Shown: one piece after another, positions 25,399-34,270 of the stretch
Layout of the letters: each line of letters opens with the position of its first letter
How positions within the stretch are numbered: the first letter of the stretch is position 1
Source: Hyphomicrobiales bacterium
GTDB taxonomy: Bacteria > Pseudomonadota > Alphaproteobacteria > Rhizobiales > Phreatobacteraceae
DNA length: 64,000 nucleotides
Direction of reading: 5' to 3'
Assembly: GCA_017304475.1 (NCBI GenBank)
Contig: JAFKKV010000040.1
Coordinates: forward strand, 1 to 64,000
Notes under the pieces: model-generated
Seen by the model: only the letters and a program-made list of their open reading frames with translations
What the model was told of the DNA's origin: nothing
Databases searched by the model: none
Made by a program: the position numbers and the translations under genes

Positions 25399-27420
25399 GT
25401 GACGCGTGTCGGAGTTGAAATCGGCGGAACCTTCACCGACCTGGTCCAGATGGATCAGGGCGGCGTTCGCATCGTCAAGGTGCGGAGCACGCCATCCAAG
25501 CCCGACGAAGGCCTCTTCAACGCCTTGGAGGTGGCCGGGCTCGACATTGCCGGGCTTCGCGAGTTTGCGCATGGCTCCACCGTCGCCACCAACGCGGTGC
25601 TGGAACGCAAGGGCGCTCGCCTCGGACTGCTGACGACCGAGGGGTTCCGCGACCTGCTGCTCCTGCGGCGGCAGGACCGCGAGGTTCTGTTCGATATCTT
25701 CTACCGCAAGCCGGAGCCTCTGGTGAGCCGGCGTGATACCCTGGAGGTCCCGGAGCGGGTCGACAGCGGGGGCCAGGTCGTTCGCCCGCTCGACGCCGAA
25801 GCGTGGGCGCCGGCGCTGGAGGCCTTCCTTCGCGCCGGCCACTATGACGCGGTCGCCATCTGCCTGCTCAACAGCTTCGCCCGTCCAGAGCACGAGCGTC
25901 AGGTCGCCGCGCTCGTGCGGCGCATCGCCCCGAACCTGCCGGTGACCTGTTCCGTCGATGTGACGCGCGCCTTCCGTGAGTACGAGCGCGCCAGCACGAC
26001 GACGCTCGCAGCCTATGTCCAGCCGGTTCTGGACGCCTATCTCAGCCGGATCGGCAAGCGGCTCGAGGCCGCGGGCTTCGACGGCCGGTTCTCGGTCATG
26101 CAATCCAATGGCGGCCGGGTTCCGGCGACCGCAGTGCGCGAGAACGGCGCCAGCGCGCTCCTCTCCGGTCCAGCCGCGGGCGTGACCGGTGCCATCCGCC
26201 AGAGTGCGCGGTCCGGTATCCAGGACATCATTACCCTCGACATCGGCGGGACGAGCGCCGATGTCTGCCTCATCCGAAAAGGCCGGCCCGACCTGACGCG
26301 CGAGGCGCGGATCGACACGCTTCCGGTCCTCACGCCCATGGTCGATATCGCGACGATCGGCGCGGGCGGCGGCTCGCTCGTCTGGATCGACGACGGTGGT
26401 CTCCTCAGGGTCGGGCCACGCAGCGCCGGCGCCAATCCCGGCCCGGCCTGCTATGGCCGCGGCGGCACGCAGCCGACGCTCACCGACGCCCATGTGGTAT
26501 GCGGGCGGATCCACCCGGAAGCCAAGCTCGCGGGAACCCTGTCGATCGACGTCGATCTGGCCCGCCAGGCTTTCGCGCCGCTCGCGCAGTCTCTGAACAT
26601 CTCCGTCGAGGACGTGGCGGACAGCGCCATTCGCATTGCGGTCGAGGCGATCGTCTCGGCCATCCGCCTGATCAGCACCAGCCGCGGCCGCGATCCGCGC
26701 GACTACGTGCTGGTTCCCTATGGCGGCGCCGGCCCATTGCATGCGGCCGCCGTTGCCGAGGCGCTCGCGATCGAAAACGTGCTCGTGCCGCCGAATGCAG
26801 GGGTCCTGTCCGCCTACGGTCTCCTGGCCGCGGACTTCTCGATCTATGACGGGGTCACCCGGAGGACGGCGGTGGACGATGCGGCCATGCCGTCGGTTCT
26901 CGCGACCGTCGCGGAATTGCTCGTCGGCGTGAAGGCGCGGGCAGACGCGCTGGGTCTCGGCGAGGAGCGCCGGTTCGACGTGACGCTCGACATGCGGTTC
27001 GTCGGCCAGGCCTACGATCTCGGCGTCGTCGTCGATCACGCGGCGCTGGCGTCGCTGACCGCAGCGGAGCTCTACGCGGCCTTCATCCGCGAACACGAGA
27101 GCGTCTACCGCCACGGCGGACTGGGAACCAACAAGCCGGTGGAGATCGTGTCCTACCATGTCGGCTTGCATGTCGCGCCGGAGACGGTGCCCAGCCTCGC
27201 CGATGTCGCCGAGGGGGATGTTCAGGTCCCCGAGGAGCCCGCGCGCATCTACGACACGGGTGTTTGGCACGATGCCTCCCGCATGGCGCGCGGCTCCGTC
27301 CGCGACGGCATGTCGGGTCCGGTGGCCCTGGAGGATCTGACGGCGACCGTCTACGTGCCCGCCGGCTGGAAGGCCGCGTCCGACCCCGCCGGAAACCTGA
27401 TCCTGAGGAAAGCGTCATGA
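25399..27420 (+). CDS. hyuA: Hydantoinase/oxoprolinase family, subunit A (HyuA)
   Basis: 673 residues. N-terminal hydantoinase A domain (VGVEIGGTFTDLV, HGSTVATNAVLERKGARLGLLTTEGFRDLL), then the ASKHA-type hydantoinase/oxoprolinase core (TLDIGGTSADVCLI, NPGPACYGRGGTQPTLTDAHV) and a C-terminal domain with PYGGAGPLHA. With subunit B, relatives use ATP to open hydantoin, N-methylhydantoin, 5-oxoproline or lactam rings, or act as acetone or acetophenone carboxylases. GTG start. Overlaps hyuB by four bases. Substrate not determined. Confidence 0.9.
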   Translation: MTRVGVEIGGTFTDLVQMDQGGVRIVKVRSTPSKPDEGLFNALEVAGLDIAGLREFAHGSTVATNAVLERKGARLGLLTTEGFRDLLLLRRQDREVLFDIFYRKPEPLVSRRDTLEVPERVDSGGQVVRPLDAEAWAPALEAFLRAGHYDAVAICLLNSFARPEHERQVAALVRRIAPNLPVTCSVDVTRAFREYERASTTTLAAYVQPVLDAYLSRIGKRLEAAGFDGRFSVMQSNGGRVPATAVRENGASALLSGPAAGVTGAIRQSARSGIQDIITLDIGGTSADVCLIRKGRPDLTREARIDTLPVLTPMVDIATIGAGGGSLVWIDDGGLLRVGPRSAGANPGPACYGRGGTQPTLTDAHVVCGRIHPEAKLAGTLSIDVDLARQAFAPLAQSLNISVEDVADSAIRIAVEAIVSAIRLISTSRGRDPRDYVLVPYGGAGPLHAAAVAEALAIENVLVPPNAGVLSAYGLLAADFSIYDGVTRRTAVDDAAMPSVLATVAELLVGVKARADALGLGEERRFDVTLDMRFVGQAYDLGVVVDHAALASLTAAELYAAFIREHESVYRHGGLGTNKPVEIVSYHVGLHVAPETVPSLADVAEGDVQVPEEPARIYDTGVWHDASRMARGSVRDGMSGPVALEDLTATVYVPAGWKAASDPAGNLILRKAS

Positions 27421-29045
27421 ACCCCGTGGACCAGGCGATCATCAGCCAGGCACTTCTCTCGACCGCCCGCGAGATGGGCGTCAAACTCTACCGCTCGGCC
27501 TATTCGTCCGTCGTTCGCGACGGCAAGGACGCTTCGACCGGCATTCTCGACGCGACCGGCCAGGCCGTCGCGCAGAGCGACGAGCTCATCCCCATGCTCG
27601 TCGGATCCCTGTCCTTGACGTTCAAGGCTTGTGCGGCGCGCTATCCCGTCGAGACCCTGCGCCCCGGGGACTTCTACATCTGCAACCACCCGTATCACGG
27701 TGCGCACCACCTGCAGGACATCCTCATCTTCGTCCCGATCTTCGTCGATGGCGCGCTGATCGGATTCAGCGCGGCGGTGGCGCATCACCTCGATGTCGGC
27801 GGCGGCGCGCCGGGAATGAACACCTCCGCGACCGACTACTTCCAGGAGGGATTGATCATCCCCCCGAGCAAGTACAACCTCCAGTCGGACTGGCTCGACG
27901 ACGGGCCGCTGCAGCGCTTTCTCGCGGCCAATTTCCGCGTTCCCGACATGACGATCGGCGACATAGACTCGCAATTCGCCGCCTGCGCCGTGGGGGTCGA
28001 CCGGGTCAAGGAGCTCGTCGCCAAGTTCGGCGCGGCGACGGTCAAGGAAGCGATGGCCGAAATGATCGCCTATGTCGAACGGCGTGTCCGGGCCGCGGTT
28101 CGCGCCATTCCCGACGGCACCTACCATGGCGAGGATTTCGTCGATGACGACGGCCTGTCCGACGAACCCTTGCGGATCAAGGTGGCCGTGACGGTTGCGG
28201 GCGACCAGCTCGCCATCGACTTTTCCGGAACCTGCCCGCAGGTGAAATCGAACCTCAATTCGCCCTTGGCATCGACGGTCTCGGCCACGCTGGCTTGTAT
28301 CAAATCGGTTCTGACGGGAGACGATGTGCCGTTCAACGAGGGGGCGACGAGAGCCGTCACCATTTCGGCGCCGAAGGGGTCGCTGCTCAATCCCAATCCT
28401 CCGGCTCCTGTCCGGGCCAGGATGGAGGCGGCGTTCCGGTCCTATGATGCGGTGCTGAAGGCGATCGGGTCCGCCATGCCCGAACGCGCGGTCGCGCCCG
28501 GTTATGATTGCACCACGGGCTTCTGCCTGAGCCACCTGAAGGACGGCCGCTTCCGCGTCTTCATCGAATTGCGGGACGGCGGATATGGCGGATCGGCGAA
28601 AGGGGACGGCTGCGATGCCGTCGCCGGGCCGCTGTCCAACTGCACCAACACGCCGGTCGAACAGATCGACGCCGACTACGACTTTTTCCGCATCGAGAGC
28701 TATTCGCTCCGTCCCGACAGCGGCGGACGTGGGCGCTTCCGTGGCGGCATGGGCTCGACCAGGTCCTATCGCATTCTCGAAGACGGCGTGCGCCTCTCGA
28801 TTTATGCCGACCGTTTCCGGTTTCCCGCGGCCGGCTTTGCCGGCGGCGGCCCCGGTGCGACCGGCGGCTGCTTCGTCCACCGCGGCAACGACGTGATCAC
28901 GGTCAAGACCAAGGACGACATGCCGCTGCAGCGCGGCGACCTGGTCGTGCTCTCGTCAGGCGGTGGAGGCGGCTACGGTGACCCCGCAATGCGCACGGCC
29001 GAAGCCATCGCGATCGACCGCGAGCAGGGCTATGTCGCCGCCTGA
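27417..29045 (+). CDS. hyuB: Hydantoinase/oxoprolinase family, subunit B (HyuB)
   Basis: 542 residues of the hydantoinase B family: LYRSAYSSVVRDGKDASTGI, GDFYICNHPYHGAHHLQDI, AAVAHHLDVGG, IDFSGTCPQVKSNLNSP and a glycine-rich end SSGGGGGYGDP. It pairs with HyuA to make the ATP-dependent ring-opening (or carboxylating) enzyme. The start codon overlaps the hyuA stop (ATGA), implying 1:1 synthesis. The usual third, small gamma subunit of acetone-type carboxylases is absent, which favours the hydantoinase/lactamase group. Confidence 0.9.
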   Translation: MNPVDQAIISQALLSTAREMGVKLYRSAYSSVVRDGKDASTGILDATGQAVAQSDELIPMLVGSLSLTFKACAARYPVETLRPGDFYICNHPYHGAHHLQDILIFVPIFVDGALIGFSAAVAHHLDVGGGAPGMNTSATDYFQEGLIIPPSKYNLQSDWLDDGPLQRFLAANFRVPDMTIGDIDSQFAACAVGVDRVKELVAKFGAATVKEAMAEMIAYVERRVRAAVRAIPDGTYHGEDFVDDDGLSDEPLRIKVAVTVAGDQLAIDFSGTCPQVKSNLNSPLASTVSATLACIKSVLTGDDVPFNEGATRAVTISAPKGSLLNPNPPAPVRARMEAAFRSYDAVLKAIGSAMPERAVAPGYDCTTGFCLSHLKDGRFRVFIELRDGGYGGSAKGDGCDAVAGPLSNCTNTPVEQIDADYDFFRIESYSLRPDSGGRGRFRGGMGSTRSYRILEDGVRLSIYADRFRFPAAGFAGGGPGATGGCFVHRGNDVITVKTKDDMPLQRGDLVVLSSGGGGGYGDPAMRTAEAIAIDREQGYVAA

Positions 29046-29088
29046 CGCTGCGCGCTCCGGCAAACTCTCATGACAAAGGACCGTAAGA

Positions 29089-29403
29089 ATGCGAGCCATT
29101 CGATTTGACAAGGCGGCGGCATCCGACCCGGATACGCAAACGACGACGAAGGATTTCTTCCAGGACGAGACGGGCCTGTTCCGCTCCGGATTCTGGTCGA
29201 GCAAGCTAGGCCGTTCGGACATGAACTATCTCAAAAACGAGATGTGCGTGCTTCTCGAGGGCGAGGTCCGCATCACCAGCCAGGACGGCGCGGTCGAAAC
29301 ATTCCAGGCAGGCGACACCTTCGTCATTCCGAAGGGCTTCAAGGGGGTATGGGAGACGATCAAGCCGACCCGAAAGTTCTTTGCCGTCTACAAGCCGGAA
29401 TGA
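29089..29403 (+). CDS. Small cupin (DUF861/EutQ-like)
   Basis: 104 residues forming one beta-barrel: NYLKNEMCVLLEGEVRITSQDG, then FQAGDTFVIPKGFKGVWE, ending KFFAVYKPE. It matches the DUF861 (cupin_3) group, which often accompanies amine or ureide catabolism. It lacks the usual His pairs, so metal binding is doubtful. AAAGGACCG precedes the ATG. Last gene of the importer-HyuAB unit. Confidence 0.82.
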   Translation: MRAIRFDKAAASDPDTQTTTKDFFQDETGLFRSGFWSSKLGRSDMNYLKNEMCVLLEGEVRITSQDGAVETFQAGDTFVIPKGFKGVWETIKPTRKFFAVYKPE

Positions 29404-29505
29404 CGATTGCCCGGCGCCTGGCCCCTGGACGCATGTGCCAGGCGGTTCGCCGGGCGCTGTGATCGGACCTTCGCCACGGCACCAGGATCTGGAATGCCGT
29501 GGCGC

Positions 29506-30816
29506 TCAGCCGCGCTGGATCGCGTGGAAGAACGAGCCGGAAACCTGGCCCCTGACATGACCGACCGGGCCGAGCGCGGTTCCCTCGGCATCGGCAGCCG
29601 TGCCCAGCACGCCGTCCGAGCTCGCCTCCAGGATCGTCGCATAGTGGAACTCGTGGCCGGTGAGGCGCGCGCCGGCCGGCCCGAGCGCGCTTGCGGAGGC
29701 CGTCGTCACCACGCGATAGCCGAGCGACATGCGGCGCTTGGCGAAACTGGTCACCACAGGCAGCAGCCCCAGCATGGGATAACGCACGCCGTCGGCCGCC
29801 TCCATCGCTTCGCCCAGCACCATATAGCCGCCGCACTCGCCATGAACCGGGCGCGTCTCGGCAAAGCGCGCCAGGCCGGCCTTGAACCGGCTCGCCGCGG
29901 CCAAGCGGGCGGCATGCAATTCAGGATAGCCGCCGGGCAGCCAGCAGGCATCGCAGTCCTCGGGCGGCGGCTCGTCGGCCAGCGGCGAGAAGGCGACGAT
30001 GTCGGCGCCTTCGGCCCGCCAGCCGGCCTCGACATGCGGATAGATGAAGGAAAAGGCCGCGTCGCGCGCTACCGCGATGCGTCGGCCCGGCGCCGGGATC
30101 GGTGGTCCCGCGACATCGGGACCGGCGATCTCGGTCGCGCCGGCCGCTGCCAGCAGCGCGTCGAGGTCGACGGCCTCGGCGACCGCCGCGGCCAGCGCGT
30201 CGAGCCGCGCCATCAGGTCGGCGGTCTCGCCGGCCTGGACCAGGCCGAGATGGCGCTCGGGCAGGATGAGGCTGGCTTCCCGGGGCAGGGCGCCGAACAC
30301 CGCAAGGCCGATCCGCGTCATGCCGTCTTCGACCAGCCGGCGATGGCGCGGGCTCGCCACCTTGTTGAGGATGACGCCCGCGATGGTGATGCGCGGATCG
30401 TAGTTCATGCAGCCGAGCGCGATCGCGGCCGCCGATTGCGCCTGGCCGGAGACGTCGATGACCAGGACCACCGGCCAGCCGCAGCGCGCCGCGATATCGG
30501 CGCTGGCGCCGGTATGGCCATGGGCCGCGCGCACCCCGTCGAACAGGCCCATCGAGCCCTCGGCCAGGATGATGTCGCTCTGCCGCGCGGCATCGCCTAC
30601 AAGGCTCGCGACCAGCGCGTCGGACATGGCGAAACTGTCGAGATTGCAGCTCGGCGCGCCGGTTGCCGCGGCGTGAAAGGCCGGGTCGATATAGTCGGGC
30701 CCGCATTTGATGCCGCGCACCGTCAGGCCGCGCTTGGCGAGGGCCCGCTGCAGGCCGAGCGTGATGGTGGTCTTGCCGGATCCGGAACGCGGCGCGGCGA
30801 TCAGCAGCCCCCTCAC
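29506..30816 (-). CDS. cobB: Cobyrinate a,c-diamide synthase CobB
   Basis: 436 residues. ATP-binding domain with P-loop APRSGSGKTT, KCGPDYIDPAFH and GSMGLFDG; C-terminal glutamine amidotransferase domain with the catalytic Cys in HGECGGYMVLG. The enzyme amidates (hydrogeno)byrinate at the a and c side chains using ATP and glutamine. It overlaps cobA by four bases (ATGA) and is the last gene of the minus-strand cob run. By pathway logic this organism would use hydrogenobyrinic acid, since CobG, CobF and CobN are present. Confidence 0.95.
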   Translation of the reverse strand: MRGLLIAAPRSGSGKTTITLGLQRALAKRGLTVRGIKCGPDYIDPAFHAAATGAPSCNLDSFAMSDALVASLVGDAARQSDIILAEGSMGLFDGVRAAHGHTGASADIAARCGWPVVLVIDVSGQAQSAAAIALGCMNYDPRITIAGVILNKVASPRHRRLVEDGMTRIGLAVFGALPREASLILPERHLGLVQAGETADLMARLDALAAAVAEAVDLDALLAAAGATEIAGPDVAGPPIPAPGRRIAVARDAAFSFIYPHVEAGWRAEGADIVAFSPLADEPPPEDCDACWLPGGYPELHAARLAAASRFKAGLARFAETRPVHGECGGYMVLGEAMEAADGVRYPMLGLLPVVTSFAKRRMSLGYRVVTTASASALGPAGARLTGHEFHYATILEASSDGVLGTAADAEGTALGPVGHVRGQVSGSFFHAIQRG

Positions 30817-31604
30817 GACGCGACATCCAGGATAGGCTCGGCCAGATGCGGCGCGATCGCCGCGCGCAGCGGCGCGATGGCGCCAATGGCGATCACCGCC
30901 GGTGAGCGGATGCGGCCGGCGGCCGCCAAATGAGGCAGCTCGGCCAGCGTTGCGGCCACCGCCTGTTCCGCCCCGGTGGTCGCCGCGTGAACCGCGATGA
31001 CCGGCGTCTCGGCGGCAAGGCCGCCGGCCTGGAGCGCGGCGGTGATCGGGGCGAGATTGGCCACCGCCATATAGAGCACGATCGGCTGGCCGGTCTTGGC
31101 GAGCGCCGCCCAGTCCAGGCTCTTGTCCTCGGCGAGATGGCCGGTCGCCAGGATCACCGCATGATTGGAATCGCGCGAGGTCGCGGGGACGCCGTGCAGC
31201 GCCAAGGTGGCGAGGCCGCTCGACACGCCGGGCACGACGCGGAAGCGAATGCCCGCCGCGGCCAGCGCCAGGCCTTCCTCGTAGCCGCGGCCGAAGACGA
31301 AGGGATCGCCGCCCTTCAGCCGCAGCACGCGCCGGCCCGCTTGCGCATGGGCGACCAAGAGGTCGCTGATCTCGGACTGCTTGGGCGAGGGCCGGTGGCC
31401 GCGCTTGCCGGCATTTTCCAGGATCGCATCGGGCCGGGCATAGGTGAGGATGCGCGGATCGATCAGCGCGTCATGCAGGATCACGTCGGCCCAGCCGAGC
31501 GCATGAACCGCCGTCAAGGTCAGCAAGCCGGGATCGCCGGGGCCCGCGCCAACCAGCCAGACGGTACCGGGTTCGAATTCCGGCAGGAATGAAGAAGGCG
31601 TCAT
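30813..31604 (-). CDS. cobA: Uroporphyrinogen-III C-methyltransferase CobA
   Basis: 263 residues. The SAM-binding signature is VWLVGAGPGDPGLLTLTA; LRLKGGDPFVFGRGYEE and PGVSSGLATLALHGVPATSR are the SUMT hallmarks. It makes precorrin-2 from uroporphyrinogen III with two SAM, the entry step to the corrin branch. No CysG-type oxidase domain is attached. Start at MTPSSFLPEF; the frame upstream runs towards the repeat. Overlaps cobB by four bases; 274 bases and an inverted-repeat element separate it from cobM. Confidence 0.94.
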   Translation of the reverse strand: MTPSSFLPEFEPGTVWLVGAGPGDPGLLTLTAVHALGWADVILHDALIDPRILTYARPDAILENAGKRGHRPSPKQSEISDLLVAHAQAGRRVLRLKGGDPFVFGRGYEEGLALAAAGIRFRVVPGVSSGLATLALHGVPATSRDSNHAVILATGHLAEDKSLDWAALAKTGQPIVLYMAVANLAPITAALQAGGLAAETPVIAVHAATTGAEQAVAATLAELPHLAAAGRIRSPAVIAIGAIAPLRAAIAPHLAEPILDVAS

Positions 31605-31688
31605 GGGCGGGAGGCTCGGAACTTCGGGGCAGGGGCTTTGGTCATCTCGAAATGTCCATGCGATCAATGCATTGCATCAAGGTTGGTG

Positions 31689-31851
31689 GTCCTTCGAGGG
31701 TCGCTGCGCTCCCACCTCAGGATGAGGAAGGTGGAGAGTTGCATCAACGTCAGTGCAAGACGCGCGACGACCACCGAGCTTCATGAGCAACGTAGATGCC
31801 ATACTCCACTTTCCTCATCCTGAGGTGGGAGCGGAGCGACCCTCGAAGGAC
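31689..31851. repeat. Dispersed 163-bp inverted-repeat element, family B copy 1
   Basis: Arm 1 (31689-31726) starts GTCCTTCGAGGGTCGCT and ends CTCAGGATGAG. Arm 2 (31814-31851) is its inverse with one visible difference. The inner segment is also partly self-complementary (AAGGTGGAGAGTTGCATC against GATGCCATACTCCACTTT). Relatives lie at 50394-50557 and 61831-61991. It lies in the gap between cobM and cobA, so any cobM-cobA read-through RNA would carry a very strong hairpin. Confidence 0.85.
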
Positions 31852-31878
31852 GACTATGCTTGATGCCAGGCGTCTGCC

Positions 31879-32643
31879 TCATGAGCCACCTCGCGGCCGA
31901 AACCGGCGGTCATAGTCGCGGGAATAAAGCGCGCTTTCGCGAAAATCCTGGGCGCCGAGCGCCGGCCCGACCAGGATCAGCGCGGTGCGTTCCAGCCCGG
32001 CGGCGGCCACCGCCTCGGTTATGGTGGCGAGCGTCCCCTGCAGCAGGCGCTCGTCCGGCCAGGACGCCCGGAACACCACGGCGACAGGGCAATCCGCGCC
32101 GTAAAACGGCGTCAGCTCGGCCACCACCTTGTCGATCACATGGATCGACAGATGGATCGCCAGGGTCGCGCCGGTCGCGGCGAAGGCCGCCAGATTTTCG
32201 GCCGGCGGCATGGATGAGGCGCGGCCGCTGGTGCGGGTCAGCACCACGGACTGCGCCACTTCGGGCAAGGTCAGCTCGCGGCGGAGCAGGGCCGCGGCGG
32301 CCGAAAATGCCGGCACGCCCGGCGTCACCGAATAGGGGATGCCGAGCGCGTCGAGCCGGCGCATCTGTTCGCCCACCGCGCTCCAGATCGACAGATCGCC
32401 GGAATGGAGGCGCGCGACGTCCTGGCCCGCCTCATGCGCCCTGGCGATCTCGGCCATGATGGCGTCGAGGTCGAGCGGCGCGGTATCGACGATGCGGGCG
32501 CCCGGCGGACACCAGCCGAGCAGGGCCTGGGGGATCAGCGACCCGGCATAGAGGCAGACCGGGCATTGTTCGATCAGGGTGCGGCCACGCACCGTGATGA
32601 GATCGGCCGCGCCCGGGCCGGCGCCGATGAAGTGGACGGTCAT
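31879..32643 (-). CDS. cobM: Precorrin-4 C11-methyltransferase CobM
   Basis: 254 residues. VHFIGAGPGAADLITVRG is the tetrapyrrole-methylase start, with LYAGSLIP, RLHSGDLSIWSAVGEQ and TPGVPAFSAAAALL as CobM/CbiF motifs. It methylates C11 of precorrin-4 to give precorrin-5. The start codon overlaps the cobE stop (ATGA). Last gene before the inverted-repeat element. Confidence 0.94.
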   Translation of the reverse strand: MTVHFIGAGPGAADLITVRGRTLIEQCPVCLYAGSLIPQALLGWCPPGARIVDTAPLDLDAIMAEIARAHEAGQDVARLHSGDLSIWSAVGEQMRRLDALGIPYSVTPGVPAFSAAAALLRRELTLPEVAQSVVLTRTSGRASSMPPAENLAAFAATGATLAIHLSIHVIDKVVAELTPFYGADCPVAVVFRASWPDERLLQGTLATITEAVAAAGLERTALILVGPALGAQDFRESALYSRDYDRRFRPRGGS

Positions 32644-33023
32644 GCTCTGTTTCCCTGGGCGAGGGCGCAGGTGACCCGGCCCATGACGATGCGAGGCAGG
32701 ATGAGGCTGGCCGAGGCGCCGGCGGCGGCGAGCGCTGCGGCCTCGGCGACCGAGCCGACGCCGAACAGCGAGACGACCCGGGTCGAGCGGGTCGCGCAGC
32801 CGGCATCCTGGCCACGCAGCGCCTCGTCGGGAATGCCGATCACCGGCGCGCCGATCTCGGCGGCGAGTGCGATCAGGCCTGGCTCGGCGGCCCGCGCGGC
32901 GACGGTCGCAAGGCAGCCGATATCGGACAGGCCGAGATCGACACGGCCGAGCGCCGCCTCGATGCAGGCTTTGATATCGATACGTTCCGTTCCGGGCCGC
33001 AGGCCCAACCCGACCGCGATCAT
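32640..33023 (-). CDS. cobE: Cobalamin biosynthesis protein CobE (CbiG C-terminal-like)
   Basis: 127 residues: MIAVGLGLRPGTERIDIKAC, DIGCLATVAARAAEPGLIALA and RTRVVS-like strand order of the CobE/CbiG_C fold. In aerobic pathways CobE is required but its exact reaction is not settled. It sits between cobL and cobM with four-base overlaps at both ends, so translation of all three is coupled. Confidence 0.88.
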   Translation of the reverse strand: MIAVGLGLRPGTERIDIKACIEAALGRVDLGLSDIGCLATVAARAAEPGLIALAAEIGAPVIGIPDEALRGQDAGCATRSTRVVSLFGVGSVAEAAALAAAGASASLILPRIVMGRVTCALAQGNRA

Positions 33024-34270
33024 GGCTTGCGCACCCGCCATTGGGTGACCGGCATGGCCGGACGCCAGCCGTGCATGCCGCCGATGGCGTCGAGCCGGGC
33101 GACGGCGATGCGCCGCATGGTGCCGCCATGGCTGGCGAACAGCGCCGCGAGCCGCGCCTCGCCTTCGAGCGTCACCACATTGGCGACCAGGAGGCCGCCG
33201 GATTTCAGCCCGGCCCAGGCCGCCTCGAAGACGCCGGCATCGTTGACGCCGCCGCCGATGAACACCGCGTCGGGCGCCGGCAAGCCGGTGAGCGCCGCCG
33301 GCGCCTCGCCGGGAACCAGCGTCACGTCGGGCGCGCCGAGCTCGAGCGCATTGGCCTTGATGCGCTCGGTCCGGTCGGGCCGCGCCTCCACCGCGAAGGC
33401 CCGATTGGCGGGATGGCTGAGACACCATTCGATGGCGATGGAGCCGGAGCCGGCGCCGATATCCCAAAGGATCTGGCCGCGACGGGGGCCGAGCGCCGAC
33501 AGCGTCACGGCGCGGATCTCGGCCTTGGTCAATTGCCCGTCGGTCGCGAACCGGTCGTCGTCGAGACCGGGGGTCAGCGGCAGCGGCCGGGCGGCGGGGC
33601 CGGCGACGACGTCGATGGCGATGGTGTTGAGCGGATCGATGGCATCGAGCGCGAAATCCTCCGCCGTCGCGCGCCGGATCCGCTCGCGCGGTCCGCCCAG
33701 CGCCTCCAGAATTACGATCGTGGAGGCGCCAAAGCCGCGTTCGGCGAGCAGTGTTGCCAGCCTGGCCGGGGTCGTGCCGTCCCAGGAAAGCGCCAGGATA
33801 TGTGCGCCTGGCTGCAGAGACGGAACGATCCGTTCCAATGGGCGGCCATGCAGCGAGACCAGCGCGCAATCCTGCTGCGCCCAGCCGAGCCGGGCGGCGG
33901 CCAGGCTGAAGGCCGAGGGCTGCGGCAGCACGTGCATCTCATCCACGGCAACAAGCGCGGCGAGCTGTACGCCGACGCCATAGTGGAAGGGGTCGCCGGA
34001 GGCGAGCACGCAGACCCGGCCGCCACGGCGCGCCAGGATCGCCGGAAAAGCCTCTTGGATCGGGCTCGGCCAGGCCATGGTTTCAGCCGCAAGCGGCGCG
34101 ACCAGCGCCAGATGCCGCGCGCCGCCGACCACCAGCTCGGCGTCGTCGAGCGCCGCGAGCGCCGTGGCCGACAGGCCGGCGCGGCCATCCTCGCCGAGGC
34201 CGACGATCGTCAGCCAGGGGGCCGTCGCGCCGCTCGACAGCACGGCCGGGTTCCGCGACAAGTCAGCCAT
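33020..34270 (-). CDS. cobL: Precorrin-6Y C5,15-methyltransferase (decarboxylating) CobL
   Basis: 416 residues, a fusion of two methyltransferases: a CbiE-like domain from WLTIVGLGEDGRAGLS (about residue 19 to 215) and a CbiT-like domain with SAM motif LWDIGAGSGSIAIEW (about residue 255). It methylates C5 and C15 and removes the C12 acetate carboxyl. The ATG at 34268-34270 (minus strand) is supported by GAGGATCAGGATCGTC upstream, a segment that lies inside cobK. The start codon shares CATG with the cobK start on the other strand. The frame remains open for another 134 codons antisense to cobK, but those are not family-like. Confidence 0.93.
   Translation of the reverse strand: MADLSRNPAVLSSGATAPWLTIVGLGEDGRAGLSATALAALDDAELVVGGARHLALVAPLAAETMAWPSPIQEAFPAILARRGGRVCVLASGDPFHYGVGVQLAALVAVDEMHVLPQPSAFSLAAARLGWAQQDCALVSLHGRPLERIVPSLQPGAHILALSWDGTTPARLATLLAERGFGASTIVILEALGGPRERIRRATAEDFALDAIDPLNTIAIDVVAGPAARPLPLTPGLDDDRFATDGQLTKAEIRAVTLSALGPRRGQILWDIGAGSGSIAIEWCLSHPANRAFAVEARPDRTERIKANALELGAPDVTLVPGEAPAALTGLPAPDAVFIGGGVNDAGVFEAAWAGLKSGGLLVANVVTLEGEARLAALFASHGGTMRRIAVARLDAIGGMHGWRPAMPVTQWRVRKP

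Noticed and set aside
25294..27270. A 658-codon open frame opposite hyuA
   Set aside because: Antisense shadow; hyuA has clear family motifs and the opposite frame has none.
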